A stretch of DNA of 60,022 nucleotides from Thiotrichaceae bacterium. GTDB lineage: Bacteria; Pseudomonadota; Gammaproteobacteria; SZUA-140. Location: the NCBI GenBank assembly GCA_002401765.2, contig NVTY02000038.1, positions 1 through 60,022 on the forward strand, read 5' to 3'. The notes under the pieces are model-generated. The model searched no databases. It was not told where the DNA came from and saw only the letters and a list, made by a program, of their open reading frames with translations. This document shows, piece by piece, positions 15,173 to 26,150 of the stretch. Both the position numbers and the translations under genes were made by a program. Each line of letters opens with the position of its first letter. Within the stretch, counting starts at the first letter, position 1.

Positions 15173-16292
15173 GGCGATGGGTGTGGATCGACATCAACAC
15201 CCCAAAGCCAGCCATCATCGTCACCATCGAAGTGCCTCCGTAGCTAATGAGTGGTAGTGGTAACCCCACCACCGGCAGCAAGCCGGAGACCATGCCAATG
15301 TTGACAAAGGTATAGACGAAGAAGGTTAAAATCAAGCTGCCAGCCAGCAGGCGAGAGAAGGTGCTCTGCGCCTGCGTGGCGATATAGAGGCCGCGCACCA
15401 CAATAAAGAGGTAGAGTGCCAGCAGGCAGACAATGCCGATAAAGCCAAACTCTTCGCTAAAGACGGAGAAGATGAAATCGGTGGTGCGTTCTGGTAGGAA
15501 TTCCAGATGAGACTGAGTGCCGTTAAGCCAGCCTTTGCCATAGGTGCCGCCGGAGCCGATGGCGATCTTGGATTGGATGATGTGGTAGCCGGCGCCGAGC
15601 GGGTCATTCTCAGGGTTGAGAAATGTCATCACGCGTGTCTTTTGATAGGCGTGCAGGTTAAACCATAGGAGTGGTGTGCAGGTGGCAATGAGCGCCATAA
15701 AGGCCGCTACATGTTTCCCGCGGATACCGGAGAGCAGCAGAACAAAGACGCCCGAGCTGGCGATTAAAATAGAGGTGCCAAGGTCAGGTTGTTTGGCAAT
15801 CAAAATAACAGGTACGATAATCAGCAGGGATGCAATAAAAAGGTTTTTGAGTGTTGGTGGCATCGGGTTGTCAGCGAGGTACCACGCGACCATTACCGGT
15901 ACTGCGAGTTTCATCACCTCGGACGGTTGAAAACGGAAAAACCCCAGGTCTAGCCAGCGCTGCGCCCCTTTGCCTGCTTCGCCTACCAGCAGTACGGCGG
16001 CGAGTAGTATCAGGCCGCCACCAAAGGCCCATGGTGCCCAGAATTGAATATGGTGCGGCGGGATTTGCGCCACGATAAACATGACGGTAAATGCCAATGC
16101 CAGGCGGGTTAGCTGGCGTGCAATGATCGCATCATTCTGGCCGCTGGCACTGTAGAGAATTGCCAGGCCGACGGCAGAGAGAATGATGATGCTGAGCAGT
16201 AGTGGAATGTCGAGATGTAGCCCGCGAGTAAACATGCGTGACTGGCGGCGCTCTCCCCACTGGGTATATTCTTTGTTTTTTGCTTTCATCAT
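15156..16292 (-). CDS. rodA: Peptidoglycan glycosyltransferase RodA
   Basis: RodA is the SEDS glycan polymerase of the elongasome and works with PBP2. The 378-residue protein has about ten membrane spans, the conserved loop KGAQRWLDLGFFRFQPSEVMKL, the large periplasmic loop with GSGG.YGKGWLNGTQSHLEFLPE, and LPLISYGGTS near the C-terminus. Its start overlaps the stop of mrdA by 4 bases. It is followed by the mltB remnant rather than an intact mltB. Confidence 0.97.
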   Translation of the reverse strand: MMKAKNKEYTQWGERRQSRMFTRGLHLDIPLLLSIIILSAVGLAILYSASGQNDAIIARQLTRLALAFTVMFIVAQIPPHHIQFWAPWAFGGGLILLAAVLLVGEAGKGAQRWLDLGFFRFQPSEVMKLAVPVMVAWYLADNPMPPTLKNLFIASLLIIVPVILIAKQPDLGTSILIASSGVFVLLLSGIRGKHVAAFMALIATCTPLLWFNLHAYQKTRVMTFLNPENDPLGAGYHIIQSKIAIGSGGTYGKGWLNGTQSHLEFLPERTTDFIFSVFSEEFGFIGIVCLLALYLFIVVRGLYIATQAQSTFSRLLAGSLILTFFVYTFVNIGMVSGLLPVVGLPLPLISYGGTSMVTMMAGFGVLMSIHTHRRLLSN

Positions 16293-18139
16293 GAGGACGG
16301 CTTCGATGCCATGTATTGATCGATTATTTTGCGTGCCACGGGGGCGGCCACTGCACCACCGCTACCGCCGTTTTCAACGATAACGGCGATTGCAATCTCG
16401 GGCTTATCCGCTGGTGCAAAGGCGATAAAGAGGGCGTGATCACGCAGGCGCTCGGCAATATCTTCTTTGACATACTTTTCATCTTGCTTAATACCAAAGA
16501 CCTGCGCGGTGCCGGTTTTACCCGCAATCTTGAATGACATGCCTTTGCTGATAGCGCGAGCAGTGCCGTGAATGCTATGGACCGATTTGACCATCGCCTC
16601 GACCATATATTCCCAGTGTTCATCCGTGGCAATTTGGTGGCGATCTTCCTGCTCGAACGCGACGGGCGCTAATGCGCTGTTAAGACGGGAGCCGAATATT
16701 TTAACCAAATGTGGCCGGGAGTGAAGACCGCGCGTTGCGAGGGTCGCGGTGGCTGAGGCGAGCTGCAGCGGGGTTGTCAGGTTGTACCCCTGGCCGATGC
16801 CGCTAATCAATGTTTCACCGGTGTACCATGGCAAACCCTTTTTTTGGCGTTTCCAGTGGCTTGAGGGCAGGATGCCAGCGAGTTCTCCTGGTAGGTCGAT
16901 GCCGGTTTTTTTGCCTAAGCCAAAGTGCGAGAGGTAATCGCTCATAGCATCGATGCCGAGGCGTAGCGACATGTCATAAAAATAGACGTCGCAGGATTCG
17001 ATAATTGCCTTTTCAAGTGTGGCGTTGCCGTGCCCCCTTTTTTTCCAGTCGCGATATTTATGGTCATCGCCTTTGAGTGAAAACCAGCCCTGGCAGAAAA
17101 TATTTGTATCGGTAGTGACAATGTTATTTTCAAGGCCAGCGAGCCCTACGAATGGTTTAATGGTGGAGCCGGGTGGATATTGTCCTCTGAGGGCGCGATT
17201 AAAAAGCGGCTTGTCGATGTCGCTTTGCAGTGCGCGGTAGCTCTTTGAACTGATGCCAACAACAAAAGGGTTGGGGTCGTAGCTGGGCTTGCTGACCATT
17301 GCCAGCACTTCACCATTACGCGGGTCGATGGCGATCGCTGCGCCGCGATGGTTGCCCAGTGCTTTGTCGGCAATATGCTGCAGTTGAATATCGAGTGTTA
17401 AATGCAGGTCACGGCCGGGTAGCGGTGGCGTTCGTTCAAGGGTGCGAATGGTGCGCCCGACGACATTGGTCTCGATGTTTTTAAAGCCGACGGTGCCGTG
17501 CAGTGAATCTTCATAGAACTTTTCAATACCGAGCTTGCCGATATGGTGGGTGGCGCTATAGTTTGCGGCATCAACCCTTTTGAGTTCTTTAACATTGATG
17601 CGGCCAACGTAGCCGATGACATGTGCGGTCAGGTGGCTATAGGGGTAGTCACGTACCAGTCGGGCCTCAATCTCGACGCCGGGGAAACGGTGGCGATTGG
17701 CAGCGAAGCGCGCCACTTCAACGTCATTCAGGTGGGTGCGCAGCGGGATACTGCGGAAGGCGCTTTTTTGTTGTAGCTGCTTGTTAAAGCGCTTTAGGTG
17801 ATCGTCTGTGATTTCAATGATGGCACCAATCGCGGCGACGGTTTGGCCCATGTCGCTGACCCGCTCTGGCACAATCTCCAGACTGAATGCCGGCAGGTTC
17901 TGCGCCAAAATGATGCCGTTGCGGTCATAGATCAGGCCGCGTGTTGGCGGAATGGGAACGATGCTGACGCGGTTGTCTTCCGCCAGGGTGCTGAAATGTT
18001 CGTGACTGATGATCTGTAGATAGACCAGGCGCGCTAGAAGTACAAAGATCATGATGATCACTAAGGCGAGTGCAATCGCCGCGCGCTCATTGAACGTGCG
18101 GCTTTCTCGAATGTGATCCTTGATGCGGAGGCGTGCCAT
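16289..18139 (-). CDS. mrdA: Penicillin-binding protein 2, elongation transpeptidase
   Basis: PBP2 cross-links the wall during elongation and activates RodA. The 616-residue sequence has a single N-terminal membrane anchor (about residues 21-42), the dimerisation/pedestal segment, and the transpeptidase motifs: STIK with active Ser325, the SCD motif in IIESCDVYFYDM, and KTGTA. It lies between mreD and rodA as usual. Confidence 0.97.
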   Translation of the reverse strand: MARLRIKDHIRESRTFNERAAIALALVIIMIFVLLARLVYLQIISHEHFSTLAEDNRVSIVPIPPTRGLIYDRNGIILAQNLPAFSLEIVPERVSDMGQTVAAIGAIIEITDDHLKRFNKQLQQKSAFRSIPLRTHLNDVEVARFAANRHRFPGVEIEARLVRDYPYSHLTAHVIGYVGRINVKELKRVDAANYSATHHIGKLGIEKFYEDSLHGTVGFKNIETNVVGRTIRTLERTPPLPGRDLHLTLDIQLQHIADKALGNHRGAAIAIDPRNGEVLAMVSKPSYDPNPFVVGISSKSYRALQSDIDKPLFNRALRGQYPPGSTIKPFVGLAGLENNIVTTDTNIFCQGWFSLKGDDHKYRDWKKRGHGNATLEKAIIESCDVYFYDMSLRLGIDAMSDYLSHFGLGKKTGIDLPGELAGILPSSHWKRQKKGLPWYTGETLISGIGQGYNLTTPLQLASATATLATRGLHSRPHLVKIFGSRLNSALAPVAFEQEDRHQIATDEHWEYMVEAMVKSVHSIHGTARAISKGMSFKIAGKTGTAQVFGIKQDEKYVKEDIAERLRDHALFIAFAPADKPEIAIAVIVENGGSGGAVAAPVARKIIDQYMASKPSS

Positions 18140-18202
18140 CGGCTGCGGTCAGTACGGATGACAGTGGCATTTTGCCAGTGCAAAGGTGTGCGTGCTGATC
18201 AT

Positions 18203-18691
18203 TTATGAGACCCTGAATTTTCGGCGTAGCGCACGCAGTGTGGTAAACACAAGTGGCCAGGCGACCATGCTACTAATGGATGGCAGCCAGTAAGTGAGCA
18301 GGTCAATCGGTTGGCCAGTGATGCCCTTTATCCATAGATGTAGCATCTGGCTCAGTGATACCAGAACAAAGACACTTAAGGCCTGCTGCCAGAGAGGAAA
18401 GACGCGCAGGCGTTGATAAAGTTTTAGCGTGATATAGGCGATGATGCAGAGCGCGAGCGCATTTTCCCCTAGTAGGCCGATGCGTAACACATCAAGCATC
18501 AGCCCGATTGCCCAGGCAATACCGATGCCGATGCGGTTGGGTAGCGCCATGCACCAATAAATGAGTACTAATGCGACCCATTCCGGACGCACCACGGCGA
18601 GCCAGTTGGGCAGTGGAAAGACGGTGAGCGCGAATGCAGCGATAAAGCTAAAGATGATGACGTCAATGCCATGCGCTTTTTTGTGGATCAC
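18203..18691 (-). CDS. mreD: Rod-shape-determining protein MreD
   Basis: This 162-residue integral membrane protein has five to six hydrophobic segments and the family pattern PEWVALVLIYWCMALPNRIG followed by GLMLDVL and LLGENALALC. MreD couples MreC to the PBP2/RodA polymerase. Its start overlaps the mreC stop by 4 bases. The usual mre-mrd order is kept, with a 63-bp gap before mrdA. Confidence 0.93.
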   Translation of the reverse strand: MIHKKAHGIDVIIFSFIAAFALTVFPLPNWLAVVRPEWVALVLIYWCMALPNRIGIGIAWAIGLMLDVLRIGLLGENALALCIIAYITLKLYQRLRVFPLWQQALSVFVLVSLSQMLHLWIKGITGQPIDLLTYWLPSISSMVAWPLVFTTLRALRRKFRVS

Positions 18692-19581
18692 GGGGTGGTT
18701 TCTCCCGCATCATGCTGCACGGTATCCACAACAGTATCTGGGGTGTCATCACTTGCGGTGGGTGGATTATGCCAGACTAGCAGCACCTCCCGCGTGCTTT
18801 CAAGCTTACCTGTTGGCTCCGCCTGAACGACTGCAAAGGGTTGGCCCGGATTACGGGTGACCATGGTGACGCGCGCAGCCGGATAACCGGGTGGGAAGCG
18901 CCCGCCGAGGCCAGAGGTGACCAGTAGATCGCCGACCTCAATGTCGGCGTTGTTGGGAAGATGTGGCAGCGCCAGGCGGTTGGTTTCGCCTGTGCCCATC
19001 GCGATCGCGCGCTGGCCGCTGCGGTTCACCTGCACCGGCAGTGCATGGCTGGGATCGGTGATTAACATGGCGGTGCTGTTGAATGGCGAGACGTGCACTA
19101 CCTGGCCGAGGATGCCGCTGGCATCGAGGATCGGTTGACCGCGATAGACGTCATTACGGGAACCCTTGCTGATCACCACTTGCTGGGTGAAGGGTTTCAT
19201 ATCGACTGAAAGCAGTTCGGCGATCAGTATTTTGTCGCTGACATCAATGGATGAATCCAGCAGGGCGCGTAGGCGCATATTTTCAGCGGCGATCGAGTCG
19301 AGTTTTTGCAGTTGCGTGGCATATAAAAACTGCTGCGCGCGCAGACTGTTATTTTGGTCAATCAGCGTCTGGCGGCTTGATAGCGATTCGGATAGCCATT
19401 CACCAATACCTGGCGGCAGGTTAATTAGGTACTGAATGGGGTAGATAGCGGTGGTGAGCACACTGCGGACACTTTCCATATGCTGCTGGCGGTGATCCAT
19501 CACCATGATCGTAATGGAGAGAAACGTCAGCATGATCAGGCGCAGCGTAGTGGACGGCCCTTGGACAAATAGGGGTTTTAT
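18688..19581 (-). CDS. mreC: Rod-shape-determining protein MreC with apparent AUA start
   Basis: MreC is a bitopic periplasmic scaffold that activates PBP2. The body is typical: membrane span LTFLSITIMVMD, a coiled coil around residues 60-100, and beta domains with ISKGSRNDVYRGQPILDASGILGQVV. The first ATG (19533) lies after 16 conserved codons reading KPLFVQGPSTTLRLI, the normal MreC N-terminus. The codon where Met should be is ATA (19579-19581), preceded by GAGAGG at 6 bp. No ATG, GTG or TTG exists in frame between it and an upstream stop. Start is therefore AUA, an alternative codon such as CUG within the leader, or the truncated ATG form. Confidence 0.93.
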   Translation of the reverse strand: MKPLFVQGPSTTLRLIMLTFLSITIMVMDHRQQHMESVRSVLTTAIYPIQYLINLPPGIGEWLSESLSSRQTLIDQNNSLRAQQFLYATQLQKLDSIAAENMRLRALLDSSIDVSDKILIAELLSVDMKPFTQQVVISKGSRNDVYRGQPILDASGILGQVVHVSPFNSTAMLITDPSHALPVQVNRSGQRAIAMGTGETNRLALPHLPNNADIEVGDLLVTSGLGGRFPPGYPAARVTMVTRNPGQPFAVVQAEPTGKLESTREVLLVWHNPPTASDDTPDTVVDTVQHDAGETTP

Positions 19582-19612
19582 AGGGCACCTCTCAGGCGAT
19601 ACTCAATGGCTT

Positions 19613-19636
19613 AAAAAACCGGCGGATTGGCCGGTT
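19613..19636 (-). terminator. Intrinsic terminator/attenuator between mreB and mreC
   Basis: On the minus strand a 7-bp stem AACCGGC / GCCGGTT with a 6-nt loop is followed by six T residues. It lies after mreB and 32 bp before the mreC start, so it should reduce transcription of mreCD relative to mreB. A second, longer hairpin (GAAGCCGCA / TGCGGCTTC, 19641-19675) sits just upstream of it. Confidence 0.75.
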
Positions 19637-19712
19637 GCTTGAAGCCGCATCCATTGCCCTGGATCGTGCGGCTTCTCCTAGCTTGTGTAATTCAATCGTG
19701 AATAGCGAGTGC

Positions 19713-20780
<1,068 letters not shown>

Positions 20781-21002
20781 CTAAGTAAATCGGAAATACT
20801 CTAGCAGTGGGTGACTATTAGAGCAAGCGTGTTGAGTTATTCGGCCGTTCACGATTTTTTTAATTCTGCTTGTATTTTACTTATTTGACAGCGTTTTTGT
20901 GACGAATATTTTTCAGAAAACTGCTCGAATATGGTAAATTCGCTGTCCTTGATGTTTTTGAATAGTGGTGCGGGGTTTTCCGCCGGGTGAGTGAGGTAAA
21001 TT

Positions 21003-21290
21003 ATGTCAGTGGATCGGTCCGATATCACCAAGGTTGCGCGGCTTGCGCGGCTGAAAATCGATGAGGCAGATGTGCCGCAGTATGTCGATAATCTGTCGAA
21101 TATTCTCGGCCTGGTTGAGCAAATGAGTGCAGTGAATACCGACGATGTGGTGCCGATGGCGCATCCACTTGATGCGGCGCAACGCCTGCGTGCTGACGAG
21201 GTGAGCGACACTAATCAGCGCGATAAATTTCAGGCACTGGCCCCGCAGGTTGAGTCTGGCCTTTATCTTGTTCCCAAAGTGATAGAGTGA
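21003..21290 (+). CDS. gatC: Asp/Glu-tRNA amidotransferase subunit C
   Basis: GatC stabilises GatA in the GatCAB complex that converts Glu-tRNA(Gln) and Asp-tRNA(Asn) to the amidated forms. The 95 residues carry the family motifs: ITKVARLARLKIDEAD, NLSNILGLVEQMSAVNTDDVVPMAHP and LRADEV near the end. Divergent from mreB and followed by gatA after 60 bp. Confidence 0.96.
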   Translation: MSVDRSDITKVARLARLKIDEADVPQYVDNLSNILGLVEQMSAVNTDDVVPMAHPLDAAQRLRADEVSDTNQRDKFQALAPQVESGLYLVPKVIE

Positions 21291-21350
21291 GCATTTTTGA
21301 TTGCGGCTATTCAGTACTATATATTCACTAGACGGCTTTAAACTATCGTT

Positions 21351-22805
21351 ATGCATACTAAAACTATCTCTCAATTGAGTGCTGTGCTGCGCAGTGGTGA
21401 GGTCTCCAGTGTGGAACTGACCTCTCTATTTCTTGATCGCATCAAACAGCACAATCTGGCGCTGAACTGCTTTATTTCGATCACAGAGGCGCAGGCACTG
21501 GAAGCGGCAGCTGCCGCAGATCAACGGCTTAAGGCTGGAAACGCCGCACCATTAACCGGTGTGCCGATTGCCCATAAAGATATTTTTTGCACAGAGGGTG
21601 TTAAAACGACCTGCGGATCGAAGATGCTGGATAATTTTATCGCGCCGTATGAATCGACCTGTACCGCTAAATTTCGTGATGCGGGGGCGGTGATGTTGGG
21701 TAAAACCAATATGGATGAGTTTGCGATGGGTTCATCCAATGAGACTAGTTATTTTGGCGCGGTGAAAAACCCGTGGGATCAGGGGCGCGTGCCGGGTGGT
21801 TCATCGGGCGGTTCTGTCTCTGCGGTGGCTGCGCGCTTGGCTCCGGCTGCGACCGGTACCGATACCGGTGGCTCGATTCGCCAACCTGCGGCATTATGTG
21901 GCCTGACTGGGTTGAAGCCAACCTATGGCCGGGTGTCGCGTTTTGGCATGATCGCCTTTGCCTCGAGCCTTGATCAGGCGGGGCCTGTTACCTATAGCGC
22001 TGAAGATGCCGCGTTGATGATGAATGTGATGGCGGGCTTTGATGAACGTGACTCGACCAGTGTGGCGCGCGAGGTACCCGATTACAGTGCGAATCTCGAA
22101 AACGGCATTGAAGGGCTTAAGATTGGCCTGCCCAAGGAGTATTTTGGTGAAGGGTTGGATGGCAATATTGCGCGTGTGATCGATGCCGCGATCAAAGAGT
22201 ACGAGGCGCTGGGTGCGGTGGTCAAAGAGATTAGCTTGCCCAATACCGGCTTGGCGGTACCGACTTATTATGTGGTGGCCCCTGCAGAATGTTCGACCAA
22301 TCTCTCTCGTTTTGATGGGGTGCGCTTTGGCCATCGTTGCGATGACCCGCAAGATCTGTTTGATCTCTATACTCGCTCTCGTGGTGAGGGGTTTGGTCTG
22401 GAGGTGAAGCGCCGTATCATGATCGGCACCTATGTGCTGTCGGCGGGTTACTACGACGCCTATTATCTGAAGGCACAGAAGATTCGCCGTCTGATTAGTG
22501 ATGATTTTCGTGCTGCCTTTGAAAAGGTTGATGTGATTATGGGGCCGACCACGCCAAGTACTGCCTTCAAATTGGGTGAAAAGGCGGATGATCCAGTGAC
22601 GATGTATCTCTCTGATATTTATACCATTGCGGTCAATATGGCGGGGCTGCCTGCGGCCTCGATTCCGGCTGGTTTTGTTGACGGCTTGCCTGTGGGGCTA
22701 CAGGTGATCGGTAACTACTTTGATGAATCGCGTCTACTTAATGTGGCGCATAAGTACCAGCAGGCGACCGATTGGCACCTGCAAGTACCAAAAGAATTTC
22801 AGTAA
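21351..22805 (+). CDS. gatA: Asp/Glu-tRNA amidotransferase subunit A
   Basis: GatA is the glutaminase of GatCAB and frees ammonia for transamidation. The 484-residue protein has the amidase triad: Lys76 in VPIAHKDIF, the cis-Ser in GGSSGGS (149-155) and the nucleophile Ser175 in [12 protein letters not shown]. Full length and collinear with family members. Followed after 13 bp by gatB. Confidence 0.97.
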   Translation: MHTKTISQLSAVLRSGEVSSVELTSLFLDRIKQHNLALNCFISITEAQALEAAAAADQRLKAGNAAPLTGVPIAHKDIFCTEGVKTTCGSKMLDNFIAPYESTCTAKFRDAGAVMLGKTNMDEFAMGSSNETSYFGAVKNPWDQGRVPGGSSGGSVSAVAARLAPAATGTDTGGSIRQPAALCGLTGLKPTYGRVSRFGMIAFASSLDQAGPVTYSAEDAALMMNVMAGFDERDSTSVAREVPDYSANLENGIEGLKIGLPKEYFGEGLDGNIARVIDAAIKEYEALGAVVKEISLPNTGLAVPTYYVVAPAECSTNLSRFDGVRFGHRCDDPQDLFDLYTRSRGEGFGLEVKRRIMIGTYVLSAGYYDAYYLKAQKIRRLISDDFRAAFEKVDVIMGPTTPSTAFKLGEKADDPVTMYLSDIYTIAVNMAGLPAASIPAGFVDGLPVGLQVIGNYFDESRLLNVAHKYQQATDWHLQVPKEFQ

Positions 22806-22818
22806 GGGGCGCAATAAG

Positions 22819-24252
22819 ATGGAATGGGAAATTGTCATCGGGCTAGAGATTCATGCCCAGCTTGCGACCAAATCGAAGATATTCTCGGGCGCCTCGACGG
22901 CCTATGGCGCTGAACCCAATACGCAGGCGTGTGCCATTGATCTTGGTATGCCGGGGGTGTTGCCAGTACTCAATAAGGAAGCGGTACGCATGGCCGCAAA
23001 GTTTGGCCTGGCGGTGGGGGCAAAGGTCTCGAATCGCTCGCTATTTGAGCGTAAAAACTACTTTTACCCTGATTTACCGAAGGGCTATCAGATTAGCCAG
23101 TTTGAGCTGCCGATCGTTGAGGGCGGGCAGCTGGAGATTCAGGTCGAAGGTGAGGATGCACGCGTGATCGCCATTACTCGCGCCCACTTAGAAGAAGATG
23201 CCGGTAAATCGCTGCATGAAGATTTTCAGGGCTCGACTGGGGTAGATCTTAATCGTGCCGGTACACCGCTGTTGGAGATCGTTTCCGAGCCGGATCTGCG
23301 CAGCGCCAAAGAGGCGGTCGCCTATATGAAAAAGATCCACTCGCTAGTGCAATATCTGGAGATCTGCGATGGCAATATGCAGGAAGGGTCGTTCCGCTGT
23401 GATGCCAATGTCTCGATCCGCCCGATGGGGCAGGAAAAGTTGGGTACTCGTTCGGAGATAAAAAACCTCAACTCGTTCCGTTTTGTGGAACGCGCGATCA
23501 ACTTTGAGGTTGAGCGCCAGATCGATGTGATCGAAGGCGGCGGTAAAGTAGTGCAGGAGACGCGCCTGTATGATTCTGATAAAGATGAAACCCGCTCGAT
23601 GCGCTCTAAAGAAGAGGCGTTTGATTATCGTTATTTTCCAGATCCAGATCTACTGCCAATTGAGCTTGATGAAGCCTATATTGAAGCGGTTCGAATCACG
23701 TTGCCAGAACTACCGGATGAAAAGAAGGCGCGCTTTATGGCTGAGTTGGGGCTAGCTGAGTACGAGGCGGGTGTATTGACTGCAAGCCGTGAACTGGCCG
23801 ATTACTTTGAAGAGGCCGCCAAAATTGCGGGTGGTGATGCCAAGCGCACCGCTAACTGGGTGATGGGCGATCTGTTGGGTGCGCTGAATAAGGCAGGCAA
23901 AGGGATAGCGGATAGCCCGGTTTCGGCTGCGCTATTGGGTGGTATGTTGCAGCGCATTAACGACAACACCATCTCCGGCAAGATCGCCAAACAGGTGTTC
24001 GAATGCATGTGGAATGGCGAAGGCGATGCAGATAGCGTGATCAAAGCAAAAGGGCTCAAGCAGGTGACTGATAGCGGCGCGATCGAGATAATTATCGATG
24101 AGATCATTGCCAATAATCCCGGACAGGTAGAGCAGTACCGCTCCGGTAAAGATAAGCTGTTTGGCTTTTTTGTGGGGCAGGTGATGAAGGCTAGCCAGGG
24201 AAAGGCGAATCCGGCGCAGGTGAATGAGTTGTTGAAGCAGAAACTGGCCTAA
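22819..24252 (+). CDS. gatB: Asp/Glu-tRNA amidotransferase subunit B
   Basis: GatB phosphorylates and amidates the mischarged aminoacyl-tRNA. It has 477 residues. The start [15 protein letters not shown] is the conserved family N-terminus and has AAGGGG upstream; the frame is open further 5' but inside gatA. Motifs include [32 protein letters not shown] and the C-terminal GatB/YqeY tail domain ending in NELLKQKLA. It completes gatCAB. The presence of the operon suggests at least one of glutaminyl- or asparaginyl-tRNA is made indirectly. Confidence 0.97.
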   Translation: MEWEIVIGLEIHAQLATKSKIFSGASTAYGAEPNTQACAIDLGMPGVLPVLNKEAVRMAAKFGLAVGAKVSNRSLFERKNYFYPDLPKGYQISQFELPIVEGGQLEIQVEGEDARVIAITRAHLEEDAGKSLHEDFQGSTGVDLNRAGTPLLEIVSEPDLRSAKEAVAYMKKIHSLVQYLEICDGNMQEGSFRCDANVSIRPMGQEKLGTRSEIKNLNSFRFVERAINFEVERQIDVIEGGGKVVQETRLYDSDKDETRSMRSKEEAFDYRYFPDPDLLPIELDEAYIEAVRITLPELPDEKKARFMAELGLAEYEAGVLTASRELADYFEEAAKIAGGDAKRTANWVMGDLLGALNKAGKGIADSPVSAALLGGMLQRINDNTISGKIAKQVFECMWNGEGDADSVIKAKGLKQVTDSGAIEIIIDEIIANNPGQVEQYRSGKDKLFGFFVGQVMKASQGKANPAQVNELLKQKLA

Positions 24253-24266
24253 CCTAGCAGTTAGCT

Positions 24267-24446
24267 AGGAGGCTGTCGGACTTAAGATGAATCTACTGCG
24301 GAAAAACCATTTCGACCCATTTCTTCGATCCTTTTTGTTGAATATGCCCAATATTCGCCTCAAACGACCTAATAAATGGATTTGCTAGCCCTCCGGGTAC
24401 AACATGGTTTTCCCCCGCCACGATCCCCTAAGCCCGACAGTCTCCT
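24267..24446. repeat. 180-bp inverted-repeat element
   Basis: The ends AGGAGGCTGTCGGACTTA and TAAGCCCGACAGTCTCCT are inverted repeats matching at 16 of 18 positions, enclosing about 144 bp with no ORF. I recall similar CTGTCGGACTTA-ended intergenic elements from other gammaproteobacteria, unverified. It sits directly after gatB in a 473-bp gene-free stretch; the rest (24447-24725) is A/T-rich and presumably carries the promoter of the next operon. Confidence 0.6.
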
Positions 24447-24725
24447 CGTGAGGTTTTGTTTAATGACGGGTTTTAGCTACCTGTTTACCTTCGCTTTTTG
24501 CTTGGTTATGCTGCGAGGTCTCTAGCTAGTATATAGTTTATTTTTTAATGTTTATTGCCGTTATTATTTAAGTTAAGGTGCTGTTGCGGCTCACTTTGTG
24601 AATATGATTTGGATAATGGAATACCCTGGTTTTAACTCTAGTCGCTCAATCTTTTTAGTTTGAGAAGAGCTGGGCTGGCTCGCTTCCCTGTGGTGGGCGT
24701 GCTTGAACGTACAGTGATAAATTGA

Positions 24726-26150
24726 ATGATAATTAAAAAAGCGACCACAGTTTGTTTGGTGTTGGTGTCCCTGCTGTCTTCTATGGCATTGCAGGCAGAG
24801 ACTTCGTCGTCGCTTTCCGAAAACCTCCAGCAGCTTGATCAGCGTTATCGTGCATTATCATTTGAGCTCTATCAGCACTATGTTGATCCTGATGGCGGCG
24901 GCATGGGGGCAATTAGTGGGCCGATGCGCCTTGAAACGCTGGTTGGCCCGATGCAACTTGAAATCAGGGTGCGTAAAAACCTGCAAGAAGATGAGCCAAT
25001 TAAGGCGATTGCAACGATCTTCCAGAATAAAGAGCTAGTACTGAAAAAAGTGAAGCGCAGTACCATTGTGGGGTTTGTTGAGCTGATGCTTGATCATAAT
25101 GAGTGGCAGATGGCGAATGAACTCTATGTGCATGTGAAAAAAACGGGGCTTGCATTTCAGGTAACGAATACGGCTTACCTTTTTGCAAAGTTTCATTTTC
25201 GGCGTAATGAGTGGGCGCTTTGTTTATCCGCGCTTCAACAGATTTCAAAGGGGAAAATCTCATCTGTCCATATGGATTTTTATAATCTGATGTATGGCGT
25301 ATCGCTGCAGCAAGAGGGGCATTATGCAGAGGCTATCGAATATTATCGCTTAATTACGCGCGCCTCGGAATATCAGCTTTATGCCACTTTAAATGAAATT
25401 GGATCGCAGCTGAGCCGGGGAGGGGCATTAGCTCAGGCGCAGCAACTGAAAGCCCATGTGATGAATGAAATGTTGCCGATGCCGGACGAGATGCGTGACT
25501 ATCTCACCTTGATGGCGGGTTACCATTTTCTGGAAAATAAAGAATATGCGGCGGCGAGAGAGGCTTTTGGACGGGTCTCGATGAAGAGCCGTTATTTTAA
25601 TCGTGCACTGCTAGGGGTTGCCTTTGCGGCGACAAGGCAGGCGCTGTATTCACGAGCATTTAGTTACACGACGATATTAAAATCAAAGGCGGCAACGGAT
25701 TTAGCGACGGATGAGGCGTATCTGTTATCCGCTTACATCTTAGCGAAGAGCCGTCGTTTGCAAGCGGCATCCACTGCTTATAGCCATGCCGTAGATTATT
25801 ATTCTGAGCGTATAAAAAGTGTGGATAGTTTTCTAAACCAGGAGCTCGACAGTGAATCTGTTTTTGATCTGGCGAGTGATATTAATTTGATGCGTGAGTA
25901 TCCAGAGGCGCGCTCGTTGTTTGATAATATGAAACACCTGGGTATATTTCTGGTGCGCAGTGATTTGTTTGTACAGGATCGAGACTACTACCAGCAAATT
26001 CGAGCGCTTTATCGTGATTACACCATTATTGTTGAGGCGATGGTCAGAGCCTATATGGTGAAACGGCGTGGTCATTTAGAAAACTATCTTAGCCAGTCTC
26101 GTTTTGGTTTGATACAGATGTTTGATACAGGTACCGAACGTGATGACTGA
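24726..26150 (+). CDS. Exported TPR protein of a Glt-like cluster
   Basis: The product has 474 residues with a signal peptide ending ALQAET. Helical repeats of TPR type run through the sequence (for example LYGVSLQQEGHYAEAIEYYRLI-like and AGYHFLENKEYAAAREAFGRV segments). It is the first gene of a four-gene run of periplasmic or lipoprotein TPR proteins followed by TolQ/ExbD-like motor genes. By position and architecture it resembles the periplasmic Glt components of Myxococcus. I cannot assign a single orthologue. The stop overlaps the next start by 8 bases. Confidence 0.7.
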   Translation: MIIKKATTVCLVLVSLLSSMALQAETSSSLSENLQQLDQRYRALSFELYQHYVDPDGGGMGAISGPMRLETLVGPMQLEIRVRKNLQEDEPIKAIATIFQNKELVLKKVKRSTIVGFVELMLDHNEWQMANELYVHVKKTGLAFQVTNTAYLFAKFHFRRNEWALCLSALQQISKGKISSVHMDFYNLMYGVSLQQEGHYAEAIEYYRLITRASEYQLYATLNEIGSQLSRGGALAQAQQLKAHVMNEMLPMPDEMRDYLTLMAGYHFLENKEYAAAREAFGRVSMKSRYFNRALLGVAFAATRQALYSRAFSYTTILKSKAATDLATDEAYLLSAYILAKSRRLQAASTAYSHAVDYYSERIKSVDSFLNQELDSESVFDLASDINLMREYPEARSLFDNMKHLGIFLVRSDLFVQDRDYYQQIRALYRDYTIIVEAMVRAYMVKRRGHLENYLSQSRFGLIQMFDTGTERDD

